From a virus: DNA of 64,000 bases. The notes under the pieces are model-generated. The model saw nothing but the letters and a program-made list of their open reading frames with translations, did no database searches and was not told the DNA's origin. The position numbers and the translations under genes were made by a program. The stretch lies in the IMG/VR virus record IMGVR_UViG_3300042898_002521, positions 1-64,000 of that record. One strand, given 5' to 3'. Shown here in pieces: positions 28,862 through 37,274 of this stretch (within the stretch, counting starts at the first letter, position 1; each line of letters begins with the position of its first letter).

Positions 28862-29404
28862 TCAGGGTGAAGTTAACTTATCGTACACTTCTTTTTCATA
28901 TTCAAAATCATGCTTATTCATTACAATACGAGCTAATCCATAGGAATCTGCTGCGTTATCGTCAGTAAAATCAACATCCCATTTTTTGTAAACCGCTAGT
29001 AACATCTGGCTTTTACTTATTCCTGTGCCTTTTCCAGTCACGTATTTCTTTAGGCTAGTTGGAGGTACCACTAAAGGGAACCGCGCTTGGGGAACCGCTG
29101 GGTACAAGTCATACATTAGTAACCTAAGCATTCCACCTAATTCACCTGCCATGTTAGCCATCTGTGATCCAAATGCATAGCCTTCCATGCAAGTTTTTTG
29201 CACATCATAACTAGATAAAAAATCTTCAGTATAGTTACGCAAGTTTGAAAGTCTTTCTACACCAGTTCCCTCTGGCTTATACACCTCAGTGTAATAGTTA
29301 AGATTTTTATCAATAGCGGTTATAGCAAACCCGCTATACGACTGGTCAATACCTACGGCTACTGCTCCTCGCAGGTTTGGCTTACCAAAAATTTTCTTAG
29401 CCAC
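28862..29404 (-). CDS. RuvC-like Holliday junction resolvase
   Basis: The 180-residue RNase-H-fold endonuclease has the catalytic acids D20 (VGIDQSYSG), E74 (CMEGYAFGS) and a C-terminal DDNAADSYGLAR Asp pair; PPTSLKKYVTGKGTGISKSQM is the expected basic segment. It probably resolves branched replication intermediates before packaging. The start is GTG 29404, sharing a base with the stop of the zinc-finger gene upstream. It opens the recombination cluster. Confidence 0.85.
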   Translation of the reverse strand: MAKKIFGKPNLRGAVAVGIDQSYSGFAITAIDKNLNYYTEVYKPEGTGVERLSNLRNYTEDFLSSYDVQKTCMEGYAFGSQMANMAGELGGMLRLLMYDLYPAVPQARFPLVVPPTSLKKYVTGKGTGISKSQMLLAVYKKWDVDFTDDNAADSYGLARIVMNKHDFEYEKEVYDKLTSP

Positions 29405-29529
29405 TACTTTTTGTGCTTTTCTTTAATGTGAGCTATAAGGTCTAGAACCTCAACAAACGTGGACTCACAATAAGAACAACGGTGTTCTTGGTTATACATT
29501 CGCATCATATCCTCAGTTTTATTGCACAT
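29404..29529 (-). CDS. Mini C2H2 zinc-finger protein (41 aa)
   Basis: The 41-codon frame encodes a single finger: C18-S-Y-C21, twelve residues, then H34-IKEK-H39. This is a near-classical C2H2 spacing, preceded by MCNKTEDMM. It overlaps the next gene on both sides by one or a few bases, as expected in this packed operon. Likely binds nucleic acid or a partner protein. Confidence 0.65.
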   Translation of the reverse strand: MCNKTEDMMRMYNQEHRCSYCESTFVEVLDLIAHIKEKHKK

Positions 29530-30017
29530 TAGGTTGTAAACTTACTGGCTCTGTTAGTAAAGCTGGAAGATGTGCGGCGAGTAAGATCACGGCTAATAAA
29601 CGCACAGTCGCGTTCTACGTTAGCGTGCATCATTTCCATACCTTTGCGGTACGCATTGGCCTCTGTGTGTGCTTGAGCTAGTTTAAATACGTTAGGATCA
29701 GCCATAACTTTAGCCTTAATAGCTGAGACAGTCATTTTAGGTTGAGTATAGTCTTCCATGGCAGAAGCCTCAGCGTAGTCCAACCGTTTCTTAGCGTTGA
29801 CTTCATCAATTTGTGCGCACGCCATTTGAGCAGTAATAAAAGACAAGAAAGCGTTGTATTCTTGAAATAGTCTCATAGCACCCAAATCATCTAAGTCTGT
29901 AATATCAGACGGCATTATTGGGTTGATACCAGTAAACTCTGAATCAAAAGTAAATCCTTGAGCACGAATTGTATCAATAGTACGTTGGCTTTCCTCAGCC
30001 CTAAGTTTAATTGACAT
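29529..30017 (-). CDS. Hypothetical helical protein (162 aa)
   Basis: The 162-residue, strongly helical protein (MSIKLRAEESQRTIDTIRAQGF...) includes a long coiled segment around QMACAQIDEVNAKKRLDYAEASAM. It lies directly after a Cas4/RecB-like nuclease, overlapping by 11 nt, and before the RuvC-like gene. Position suggests an accessory recombination or DNA-end factor. Not recognised. Confidence 0.5.
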   Translation of the reverse strand: MSIKLRAEESQRTIDTIRAQGFTFDSEFTGINPIMPSDITDLDDLGAMRLFQEYNAFLSFITAQMACAQIDEVNAKKRLDYAEASAMEDYTQPKMTVSAIKAKVMADPNVFKLAQAHTEANAYRKGMEMMHANVERDCAFISRDLTRRTSSSFTNRASKFTT

Positions 30018-30882
30018 TAAACACCTCACATTTAGAACAGCTACCTGTTGGAGATATATTACACCCAGGAGGCTGTTGTTTGTCAATTGCAGCCATAATC
30101 ATGGTAGCGGCTTCAAACAAAGGTGTTACCCCAAAATCACTTTTAGGAATAATAAATTCTTTAACTTCTTGATTAGGTTTAGCTTCGTAAATAAATACAG
30201 CTTCTTTAGGGTAGTTAGTTGGGTCCATAAGTTCCAGTAGTTTCATGTAAACCTGAGCTTGCATGATATGAGTATAAAACGGAGACTTTAAATTAGACCA
30301 TGCTTTTTTAAAATCTTCTCCCTGTTCTTGCCAACCCATTCGGTCTTCCCAAGCAAATGTACCTTCACCTACGGACTTAATCTCAAGCAATAAGTCATCC
30401 CCAAAATCTTTAAGCCAACCGTCAGCATGACCTGAGATACCATGCGCTGGACTGGACACAGGAACTTCGTTGTATACCACTGGCCCACAACCGTCAATGT
30501 GAGGTTCCATTTCAGCCGATAAGCCCCACTCTTTAAGTCCGCAATTTAAACATTTCCATTGACCATACAGCTTACCCATATCTCTAAACCAGTTTTGCCA
30601 ACGAGCATGGATGCGATGACCCTCTTCAAAAGTAAGATGAGTCTTCATGCTGGAACGGTATTTAGGAGGAGCAGGCTCCGCGCCCTGTAAGTGGTAGTAC
30701 TCAGCTCGGTGGCACCAGTCAGGCTTAATCATAGCCGAAGGGTGAATTACATCAGTAGCACGGCTCTTGTCAGCTGGTCGTGCAAGAATCCAACGCTCTA
30801 CAGAACCAACAACTCTAGTTTGTTTTTTCCCAACGTCTACCAATTTTTTAAGAGTACCTAATGGGCGGGTGATTTGGGTCAT
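30007..30882 (-). CDS. PD-(D/E)XK nuclease, Cas4/RecB-like
   Basis: The 291-residue exonuclease-like protein has GISGHADGWL, DDLLLEIKSV (the D...E-x-K catalytic triad) and then HIMQAQVYMKLLEL, the QxxxY helix of RecB-type nucleases. A C-terminal Cys group (PGCNISPTGSCSKC) plus an earlier Cys pair (WKCLNCG) may hold an iron-sulfur cluster as in Cas4/AddB. I used ATG 30882 with AAGAAGGA upstream. It probably processes DNA ends for RecA-mediated recombination. Confidence 0.82.
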   Translation of the reverse strand: MTQITRPLGTLKKLVDVGKKQTRVVGSVERWILARPADKSRATDVIHPSAMIKPDWCHRAEYYHLQGAEPAPPKYRSSMKTHLTFEEGHRIHARWQNWFRDMGKLYGQWKCLNCGLKEWGLSAEMEPHIDGCGPVVYNEVPVSSPAHGISGHADGWLKDFGDDLLLEIKSVGEGTFAWEDRMGWQEQGEDFKKAWSNLKSPFYTHIMQAQVYMKLLELMDPTNYPKEAVFIYEAKPNQEVKEFIIPKSDFGVTPLFEAATMIMAAIDKQQPPGCNISPTGSCSKCEVFNVN

Positions 30883-31099
30883 GTGGGTCCTTCTTATTTG
30901 GTTTATGGTAGTCATTGCAAGAATGCCAATCGTACTTAGTTACATTCTTACCACACATTGGACAAGAAATCCAACCTTTGCGTGGAGAGTCTGTAGCTTT
31001 GCGTTGATAATCTGTATTTGATTTTGCAACTATGCATTTGTGCGTCTCTCCACGCCACCATACACTACAGTCAGGACATTTAAAAGGATCATACGTCAT
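30848..31099 (-). CDS. Double zinc-knuckle protein (83 aa)
   Basis: The 83-residue protein has CPDC...HKC near the start and CPMC...HSC in the middle, two similar C-x2-C...H-x-C units, and a His/Pro-rich tail. It is coupled to the WhiB gene by ATGA and overlaps the nuclease start. Possible single-strand nucleic-acid binding. Confidence 0.58.
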   Translation of the reverse strand: MTYDPFKCPDCSVWWRGETHKCIVAKSNTDYQRKATDSPRKGWISCPMCGKNVTKYDWHSCNDYHKPNKKDPHDPNHPPIRYS

Positions 31100-31419
31100 T
31101 TTTTTTTACCACTTTCTACCCAGTCTTTCAGGGTCACTCCGTTACGTTCAGCTTTGCGTTTTAACGCATTTCTTTCTCTATGGCTTAGCCCACCCCAAAT
31201 ACCATACTGCTCGTTCATAGTTTCTGAGTACATCAAACACTCTTTACGAACAGGGCATTCAGGACGACCGTCTCTACCAAAGCATATTCCTTTAGAAACA
31301 TCAGCAATAGATTTGTAAAGTTCTTTTTCTCTGGGTGGAAACCATAGCTCCGTATCCATACCTTTACATTTAGCGTCTGCGCGCCAGTTCTCTACGTCTA
31401 AGGGGTCTCGCACGAACAC
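31096..31419 (-). CDS. WhiB-family transcription factor
   Basis: The 107-residue protein has the four iron-sulfur cysteines C18, C46, C55 and C61 and the G-I-W-G-G turn at 73-77, followed by SHRERNALKRKAE, the basic helix. WhiB proteins are confined to actinobacteria and their phages; they bind the primary sigma factor through a 4Fe-4S cluster and retune transcription. Its place among replication genes suggests middle-stage control. This is the best single marker for the host phylum. Confidence 0.95.
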   Translation of the reverse strand: MFVRDPLDVENWRADAKCKGMDTELWFPPREKELYKSIADVSKGICFGRDGRPECPVRKECLMYSETMNEQYGIWGGLSHRERNALKRKAERNGVTLKDWVESGKKK

Positions 31420-31730
31420 TCCTGGAGCTTTTGGCGAAGCTCCAGGAAATCGTTTTCATCTAACATGACATAGTTCTCGCCATTAAGATGGAAACCTAGG
31501 ACAGGCATCCTACCGTCAAGGATAGCTTCCTTAACAATTTTTTCCAGGACCCCCGCTTTAACGGTTACCTGTTGCTTGCCTGTCCACTTATGTTCTATAA
31601 GTAGGTCGCGAGACCTGACATCACCTTTGCGGCTCCAAAAAGCTCCACTGGCAGCTACGGTACTACCGCCAACTGCTTTAGCTAGTCTGTTCTCGTGCTT
31701 CTTAGACTGCTTTTGCCCTTCAGAGCGCAC
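31398..31730 (-). CDS. HJR-like PD-(D/E)XK endonuclease
   Basis: The 110-residue protein contains AFWSRKGDVRSRDLLIEHKWTGK, a D...E-x-K catalytic motif as in archaeal-type Holliday junction resolvases and small phage nucleases. An earlier helix carries KKHENRLAKAVGG, with the expected acidic residue, and VLGFHLNGENYVML is the last strand. GTG 31730 was chosen because GAGG lies 6 nt upstream; a GTG at 31751 is the alternative. It overlaps recA by 11 nt. Confidence 0.75.
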   Translation of the reverse strand: MRSEGQKQSKKHENRLAKAVGGSTVAASGAFWSRKGDVRSRDLLIEHKWTGKQQVTVKAGVLEKIVKEAILDGRMPVLGFHLNGENYVMLDENDFLELRQKLQECSCETP

Positions 31731-32778
31731 CAGCCACCTCGTAAGTTGCACTAGCTTCTGGACGTACGATTCTTCGTACGTCTCGTTCTAGAGCTTCTTT
31801 GAGGTCAACCTCTTCCCTAATAGAGTTTACCACAGCATCTCCGCCTAGCCATTTTCGATCTCCGTAGCTGTAATAAGCGCCTGCACGAGTAATTATCTTG
31901 TAAATAATGCCCAAGGCTACAATCTCTTTTGCAAAGTCAAAATCACCTGCGTAACAGTTACCACCGTCACTGAAGTAAAAATCTACGTACGCTACCTGTG
32001 CTGGTGGGGCTGACTTATTCTTTATGGTGCGTACCTTGATAGTTTGACCTACCTTACGCTTCTCCTGTCCTGTACCAGCCTCAATCCACTCATCACGCTT
32101 TACTTCAAGACGAGTAAAGAACGCGTAGTTCTTAGCCTCTCCACCTGGGGTGGTACGAGGATCACCGTACATAACGCCAATCTTCATGCGGTACTGGTTA
32201 ATGATAATGCCAATGAATGGTCTTTCTGATTCTACAAGGGAACGACGTGATGCCTTACCTACCTTGCGGAAAAACTTACCTGTAAGCAGTGCACCGCGAC
32301 CAACGGTTGCTTCGTCCATGTTCTTGTCATCTTCTGCTATTGGTACAAGAGCAGGTAACGAGTCAATAACTACGCAGTCAATGGCTTTGGTCTCTACTAA
32401 TTCAATAACTGCTTCGTAGGCTTCTTCCATAATGTTAGTAGCAACTACGTACACGCGAGATAAATCTATGCCACACATCTCTGCGTATTGTGGCACCCAA
32501 GTTTCAGCGGCTACCCAAACAGTAGTAAATTCTGGATCACGGGCTTGGTTGGCAGCAACAGTCTTAAGCGCAAGAGCTGTCTTACCGTTAGACGCTTCGC
32601 CTACGATCTCATGCCATTGATTAACAGGAAACCCGCCACCAAGAATCATGTCTACTGCAAGTGATCCTGTAGTCATACGACCTAGGACATCGTCTTTAAT
32701 GTCTGCTCCTAGGACAATCATTTCTGAACCAAACTTTTTGTTAAGTTTGGCAATTGCTTTGGCGAGGTCTAAGTCCAT
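31720..32778 (-). CDS. recA: RecA-like recombinase
   Basis: The 352-residue strand-exchange ATPase has Walker A GEASNGKT (60-67), Walker B-type strand AIDCVVIDSLPALVP, and the DNA-binding loop region INQYRMKIGVMYGDPRTTPGGEAKNYA. The C-terminus is shorter and more acidic than in cellular RecA, as in phage UvsX-like enzymes. The set of RecA, two PD-(D/E)XK nucleases and a RuvC-like resolvase makes an autonomous recombination pathway. Confidence 0.93.
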   Translation of the reverse strand: MDLDLAKAIAKLNKKFGSEMIVLGADIKDDVLGRMTTGSLAVDMILGGGFPVNQWHEIVGEASNGKTALALKTVAANQARDPEFTTVWVAAETWVPQYAEMCGIDLSRVYVVATNIMEEAYEAVIELVETKAIDCVVIDSLPALVPIAEDDKNMDEATVGRGALLTGKFFRKVGKASRRSLVESERPFIGIIINQYRMKIGVMYGDPRTTPGGEAKNYAFFTRLEVKRDEWIEAGTGQEKRKVGQTIKVRTIKNKSAPPAQVAYVDFYFSDGGNCYAGDFDFAKEIVALGIIYKIITRAGAYYSYGDRKWLGGDAVVNSIREEVDLKEALERDVRRIVRPEASATYEVAGAL

Positions 32779-33161
32779 TATTCAATCTTTCCGATGATAG
32801 TTTGCGGGTTAAAATTATTAGCAGTACTAATTTGTCTAGCTGGAGTGGCTGGTCCCCCGCCACCTTGTTGAGAAACGCCTCTACCCATACCGCTACCTGA
32901 TTGAACTATAGGGTAGCCACAGTCGTAACACCTAGCTTTAGACTCAAGAGTTACCGATCCATAGTTTCCGCTACCGCAACCAGGGCACCTATTGGCTGTT
33001 CTAGCGCTCTGAGGCAGCGTAGAAGCCTCTTGAGGGGGCATATTAGGTTGGGGTACGGGATTGTAGGGAACTGGCGCTGGAGGCGTGTACGGAGGCGTAG
33101 GAGAAGGCCTACTTGTTGGAACTGGGGCACCTAGTTTGTCTGCCCACCAATTACCGCTCAT
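32778..33161 (-). CDS. Pro-rich zinc-ribbon protein (127 aa)
   Basis: The 127-residue protein has a Pro-rich N-terminal half (RPSPTPPYTPPAPVPYNPVPQP) and a zinc ribbon CPGCGSGNYGS...CYDCG, followed by a Gly/Gln-rich tail. Start at 33161 with GGGAG 7 nt upstream. It lies between polA-side genes and recA; a scaffold or adaptor role is possible. Unrecognised. Confidence 0.55.
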   Translation of the reverse strand: MSGNWWADKLGAPVPTSRPSPTPPYTPPAPVPYNPVPQPNMPPQEASTLPQSARTANRCPGCGSGNYGSVTLESKARCYDCGYPIVQSGSGMGRGVSQQGGGGPATPARQISTANNFNPQTIIGKIE

Positions 33162-33615
33162 AGAAATCTCCCGATACAAATGACCCTGGGTTTACCAAGA
33201 TACCTAACTCTAAAGCAGCCGCAAGAGCTGGAATAAGAACTGCTGCTGACACCCGTGTGTAAATCTCAGCCATTAATTCCATGTCTTCTGCAAGGCTTGA
33301 GTCATCACCAATAACGCCATCTTCTTTTAACGTTGTAGTAAGGGTCTCCGCTAAAACTTGTCCGTTCATGGAAGCCATCATGTCAACAAAAGCTTTGTAA
33401 GGAATAACTTGAAGCAATCTGTCAAGGCTTTCTTTACGTTCCATCTCGTCACCCTCATCACTTACAGGGGTAAACCCAGCCGTTACTGCGTATTTATTAG
33501 GGTTATCAATACCACTATCGTACAAGAACCACCTGTAAAGAGTAGTTGCAGGAACGTCTGCGGTCTCAAACACATACTCAGGCTCGCTATTACGTTCCCA
33601 AAATTTCCAATTCAT
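33151..33615 (-). CDS. Hypothetical protein (154 aa)
   Basis: The 154-residue, mainly helical protein starts MNWKFWERNSEPEYVFE at ATG 33615, which overlaps the polA stop by 4 nt. The C-terminal half is Ala/Leu-rich (AAVLIPALAAALELGILVNPG) but not convincingly a membrane span. Unrecognised; position suggests a replication accessory protein. Confidence 0.5.
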   Translation of the reverse strand: MNWKFWERNSEPEYVFETADVPATTLYRWFLYDSGIDNPNKYAVTAGFTPVSDEGDEMERKESLDRLLQVIPYKAFVDMMASMNGQVLAETLTTTLKEDGVIGDDSSLAEDMELMAEIYTRVSAAVLIPALAAALELGILVNPGSFVSGDFYER

Positions 33616-35591
33616 TTTGCTTCTCCCCAACGGTCTACTACTTTTATGTCAGCTACTATAGGCACAGATAACAAATCAATACCCTCCATAGCATCTCGGA
33701 TTGCTGACACCGTGTCATCAACCTTATCATTTGGAGTTAGTGTAACCAACTCGTCATGAACTGTAAGAAGGAGCCTAGCACCTTCTGGCAGCCTTTTGTA
33801 CGCACGCACCATAGCCAACTTAATAATGTCAGCGGCAGAGCCTTGAATGCGTGTATTAAAAGCCTGTCGCTCTGCGGCAGACCTTAAAAATGGGTCACTA
33901 GATAAAATGTCTGGAAGGTACCGTTTACGACCTAATACGGTAGTTACATAAGGAGGAGTGTTAGCTTTAGTTGCCCCAATAACTTTTATCCTATAAGAAC
34001 TTACGGATGAAAACTCTGCCCCAAACCTAGAAAGCAAATCGCGGGCCTCAGTAATAGAACACCCAATAGAACGAGAAATTTTATCTGGGCCTACTCCGTA
34101 TGCCATAGCGAGCACTAACACCTTACCTGCTTTACGATCCACTCCCATGGTGTCACCTACTGTTGTGTAGATATCCCCACCCCTTGAATAGTTTTCCATC
34201 ATAATAGGGTCTTTAGACATAGAGGCAATAACGCGGGGTTCAATCTGGGAGTAATCCGCCACTACAAGTTTGTATCCTTCGGGGGCAAAGAAAAGGTTTC
34301 TGATTGCCTTTCCGTGTGCTGTATGAGGTGCAGGAACGTTTTGAAGGTTAGGGTTACGACTGCTGAAACGACCAGTTTCCGCGCCGTGCTGTATGAAATC
34401 GCAATGAATCCTACCGCTAATAAGGAGCGAGTTTTTATGTTCACGTTTTTCCTTTCCTCCTGTAGTTCGAACTACTTCCCCACCTAAATAAGGCACTACA
34501 TAAGTAGTACTCAATTTGTTAAGATCAGCGTAGGTAAGCATAGCATCCACTAAAGGATCAGCTAACTTGTACGCTTCTAAAGCCTCGGCTGACACAGAGT
34601 AGTCTGAATAAGTAAGTTCCAAACCTTGTTCGGCCTTACGATTTCCAGCGGTAGTAAGAATTTTAGGCTTAAGCCCCCTACCGCCCTCGTCCTTAGAGCC
34701 GTACAACAATAATTGTTTTTCCTGGTTAGAGTTAATATTAAATGGGCGCTCAGCAATACGGAATATCTCTGCCCTGGCAGTTTCAATGTCAATTCGTAAT
34801 TGCGCATCAAGGGCCTCTAGTTCAACCACATCTATTGGAGCACCTTCAAGTTTCATAGCGCATAAAACTTTAAGCACGTCCATTTCTAAACTCATAATAA
34901 CGTCAAGCTCTGAGTCTTTAATTTTTGGAACTAAAGCTTTCCATAATAAGAAAGTATATTTAGCATCAAGAAAAGCATACTTGGCAACTTCGGTAAACGA
35001 ATACTTCTCTACCTCTTTACCTACACCTTTAACCATCTCGTAACCAAACTCACGCTTAAGGCAAGCGTCAAGCCCGCACTTGTTCTTGTTACGGTTATCA
35101 CTAATAAATGATGCAATCATAGTGTCAAAATATGGGCCTGTAGGAACTTCCCCTTTATAGTACTTTGCGATGGATGTCAAATCAAAGATTAGGTTATGAC
35201 CTACTGTAAGAAGGTTACTATTGAATAGAATAGGACGCAAAGCCTTAAACACTTCATTAGGGTACAGCTGGGCTGGTGGGGGACCAAACTTTTTAGTGGC
35301 TTTTTTCTTATCCCGTGAGTAATCACTAGGGCGAGCGGTAAGGCCTGCTTCTACGCGTTTCTCGCCTTGGCCTGTAAGTGGAAACACTTCCTCTACAAAA
35401 TCACCGTTAGGGTGTCCCATTGGAATTACATCGCACCGACCGTGAGTGGCAAAAGTAATCCATAAGACCTCGTTAATCGGAGTAACCCCACGATTATCGC
35501 CAACGGTTTCTACGTCAAATGCAAAAGCGTCTTGTGTTAAATAATGTGCGACCATGTCATTTAACTGGTCAAGTGTAGTAATAATATTCAT
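33612..35591 (-). CDS. polA: DNA polymerase family A with 3'-5' exonuclease domain
   Basis: This 659-residue replicative-type polymerase has an N-terminal DnaQ-like exonuclease (FAFDVETVGDN, VGHNLIFDLTSI, AKYAFLDAKYT). The palm and fingers follow: motif A ADYSQIEPRV with D446, motif B R486-x3-K490-x7-Y498, and motif C VHDEL with H612-D613. The residue equivalent to E. coli Phe762 is Leu494. There is no 5'-3' exonuclease domain. ATG 35591 has AAGGGG upstream; a GTG at 35612 would lie inside the hairpin 35608-35647. Confidence 0.95.
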   Translation of the reverse strand: MNIITTLDQLNDMVAHYLTQDAFAFDVETVGDNRGVTPINEVLWITFATHGRCDVIPMGHPNGDFVEEVFPLTGQGEKRVEAGLTARPSDYSRDKKKATKKFGPPPAQLYPNEVFKALRPILFNSNLLTVGHNLIFDLTSIAKYYKGEVPTGPYFDTMIASFISDNRNKNKCGLDACLKREFGYEMVKGVGKEVEKYSFTEVAKYAFLDAKYTFLLWKALVPKIKDSELDVIMSLEMDVLKVLCAMKLEGAPIDVVELEALDAQLRIDIETARAEIFRIAERPFNINSNQEKQLLLYGSKDEGGRGLKPKILTTAGNRKAEQGLELTYSDYSVSAEALEAYKLADPLVDAMLTYADLNKLSTTYVVPYLGGEVVRTTGGKEKREHKNSLLISGRIHCDFIQHGAETGRFSSRNPNLQNVPAPHTAHGKAIRNLFFAPEGYKLVVADYSQIEPRVIASMSKDPIMMENYSRGGDIYTTVGDTMGVDRKAGKVLVLAMAYGVGPDKISRSIGCSITEARDLLSRFGAEFSSVSSYRIKVIGATKANTPPYVTTVLGRKRYLPDILSSDPFLRSAAERQAFNTRIQGSAADIIKLAMVRAYKRLPEGARLLLTVHDELVTLTPNDKVDDTVSAIRDAMEGIDLLSVPIVADIKVVDRWGEAK

Positions 35592-35607
35592 AGCATGCCC
35601 CTTAAGA

Positions 35608-35647
35608 GCCACTAGCGGTAGGAAAGGGGGTACCTACCGCTAGTGGC
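35608..35647 (-). promoter_or_regulatory. 15-bp hairpin just upstream of the polA ribosome binding site
   Basis: GCCACTAGCGGTAGG (35608-35622) and CCTACCGCTAGTGGC (35633-35647) pair perfectly around a 10-nt loop. In the leftward transcript the stem ends 1-2 nt before AAGGGG, the polA ribosome binding site. There is no U-tract, so a translational operator or processing site is likelier than a terminator. Confidence 0.6.
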
Positions 35648-35661
35648 AGTCTGTGTGTTAT

Positions 35662-36345
35662 TTAGGAATTACGAAGGCTTTCAGCAATTTCAAGAAGCTG
35701 ATCGTAAGGTGTTTCACGGATTACTTCGTCAGTATAAACCTCTACTGTTGCAATGTAAGCGTCTGCATCTGCCTGGTTAATTCCCCAGTCTTCATCTAGA
35801 TCGCGTGCCTTAATAGCGTTGACGTGGTAAGTAGTACCAGCCTTTTCTCCTGTGCGACTAATCGCCCAGTAGTTCTTATTAATTGGACCTTGTGGAGAAC
35901 TGTTTGCCTGCAACAAAGTGCGAAACAAAGGAGGGGTTGCAGTAAGGATTTGGCGCTGTGGGCCACCTTCTGCGCTTAGGTTAACAATCGTGAAGCCACG
36001 CTTGTCGTCTGGACGGTGATCTAAAACTGTGCACAATGGGCAAGTCTGACCACTTGGCTTGAGGCAAATGTATGACTTTTTGCCTGGCTTGTTAGTTAAG
36101 AAATGTTGCTTGTAGGTAGCAAAGGGGCCACCTTCATCCAAAAACTTTACAACTTGCAAAGTTTCACTTGCTTTGAAGTCAATTGGAAAACTACCTGATG
36201 GGGTAGTCATGCTTTCGGCTGCATCCCAGCCTGACTTAACTGCACCGCTACTTGCTTGAGCGGGACGGGCGTTTACATCGAAGTCTTCACCAAAGCTATC
36301 TGCTACGGAGTACTTCTCTTCTTCTATCGAACGGTTAACTGGCAT
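35662..36345 (-). CDS. Candidate single-stranded DNA-binding protein
   Basis: The 227-residue protein has a disordered N-terminus and then a predicted OB-like core with a Cys motif, KKSYICLKPSGQTCPLCTVLDHRPDDKRGFTIVNL. This resembles the zinc-containing core of gp32-type phage SSBs. The C-terminus is acidic helices (DAYIATVEVYTDEVIRE.PYDQLLEIAESL), again typical. Start at ATG 36345. Immediate linkage to polA supports the call; proof would need a structure search. Confidence 0.55.
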   Translation of the reverse strand: MPVNRSIEEEKYSVADSFGEDFDVNARPAQASSGAVKSGWDAAESMTTPSGSFPIDFKASETLQVVKFLDEGGPFATYKQHFLTNKPGKKSYICLKPSGQTCPLCTVLDHRPDDKRGFTIVNLSAEGGPQRQILTATPPLFRTLLQANSSPQGPINKNYWAISRTGEKAGTTYHVNAIKARDLDEDWGINQADADAYIATVEVYTDEVIRETPYDQLLEIAESLRNS

Positions 36346-36346
36346 T

Positions 36347-36841
36347 TTATTTCTCTTTTTCTGCTTTATCGGCATTGTTGGTTGTTTCTTGCATCTTAAT
36401 GTGTTCCCACATCTCAGCAAGTTCTTGGGGAACTTGCTGGTATTCGGACCACTCGATTCTATCTAAACCTAATAGTCCGTGCTTGTCAAATAGATCGACA
36501 GCTGCATCTACCATAGCACGGCTGTACAGCTTTCGACCTCTTCTTGTGTCACCATTTTTATCAACTACATCAGGTAATCGATATGGTGCGTTAGGTAAAT
36601 ACCCTAACATACCCCAGGTTCGTACCGTGACAATCGGTCTACCTAGAGCCTGTGCCAAAGCACCGAGCGTAAACATTTCTACGTCAATACCACTTGGCAA
36701 AGTTTTTACAAAAGGACGAGCATCCCAAGTTTTTTCTACAATTACTTTGGGCTTCTCTTCTTTAACTAATTTTCTTTTACGTTTACTGCCTGGGTAATAC
36801 TGGTCAATAGCAGAAAACATTTCATCAATTAAATCTTCCAT
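36347..36841 (-). CDS. MerR-like winged-helix DNA-binding protein
   Basis: The 164-residue protein contains EMFTLGALAQALGRPIVTVRTWGMLGYLP, a MerR/excisionase-type helix-turn-helix. It is followed by a wing (PYRLPDVVDKNGDTRRGRKLYSRAMVDAAVDLF). A basic N-terminal stretch (SKRKRKLVKEEKPK) precedes it. It could regulate the replication operon or act in DNA architecture. It ends next to the SSB-like gene. Confidence 0.7.
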   Translation of the reverse strand: MEDLIDEMFSAIDQYYPGSKRKRKLVKEEKPKVIVEKTWDARPFVKTLPSGIDVEMFTLGALAQALGRPIVTVRTWGMLGYLPNAPYRLPDVVDKNGDTRRGRKLYSRAMVDAAVDLFDKHGLLGLDRIEWSEYQQVPQELAEMWEHIKMQETTNNADKAEKEK

Positions 36842-36842
36842 G

Positions 36843-37250
36843 TTAACTCTTTGACATTACTAACGCCCAAGTTATTTTAGCTGGAAACATCTTGTCAATA
36901 TCTTCTTCAGTAACTAAGCCTTCGTAATAAGCAGCCATAATTGCTTCCTCATCTAGAACAGGAATCATTGTGACGCAGCGCTCGTGCAATCCCTTTTCTT
37001 TTAAGATGTCCTCAGCAATATCCATGTCTAAAGACTTGGATACTTTCCGCTGATTAAGTACTCTCTTGATGCCTGTTATGTCGTCATTAATTTCTACTAC
37101 AACATGCCCACGATCATCAACTTCACCTAGCTCTTTTAAACCGTCGCGTAGTTTTTCTTTAATGTCATTTTGAATTGCAATTGTGCTATCAATACGATCT
37201 TTAAGCGTAGCGTTTTGGCGGACTAGGTCTAACATATCTTCTACGTTCAT
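36843..37250 (-). CDS. Hypothetical helical protein (135 aa)
   Basis: An unrecognised 135-residue protein. The N-terminal coiled helix (VEDMLDLVRQNATLKDRIDSTIAIQNDIKEKLRDGLKELG) is followed by a strand-rich centre (HVVVEINDDITGIKRVLNQRKV) and C-terminal helices. Layout and place upstream of a MerR-like gene, SSB and polymerase suggest a replication-associated protein. Confidence 0.5.
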   Translation of the reverse strand: MNVEDMLDLVRQNATLKDRIDSTIAIQNDIKEKLRDGLKELGEVDDRGHVVVEINDDITGIKRVLNQRKVSKSLDMDIAEDILKEKGLHERCVTMIPVLDEEAIMAAYYEGLVTEEDIDKMFPAKITWALVMSKS

Positions 37251-37274
37251 GTGAACCCCCTTCTTAGGTAGAGA

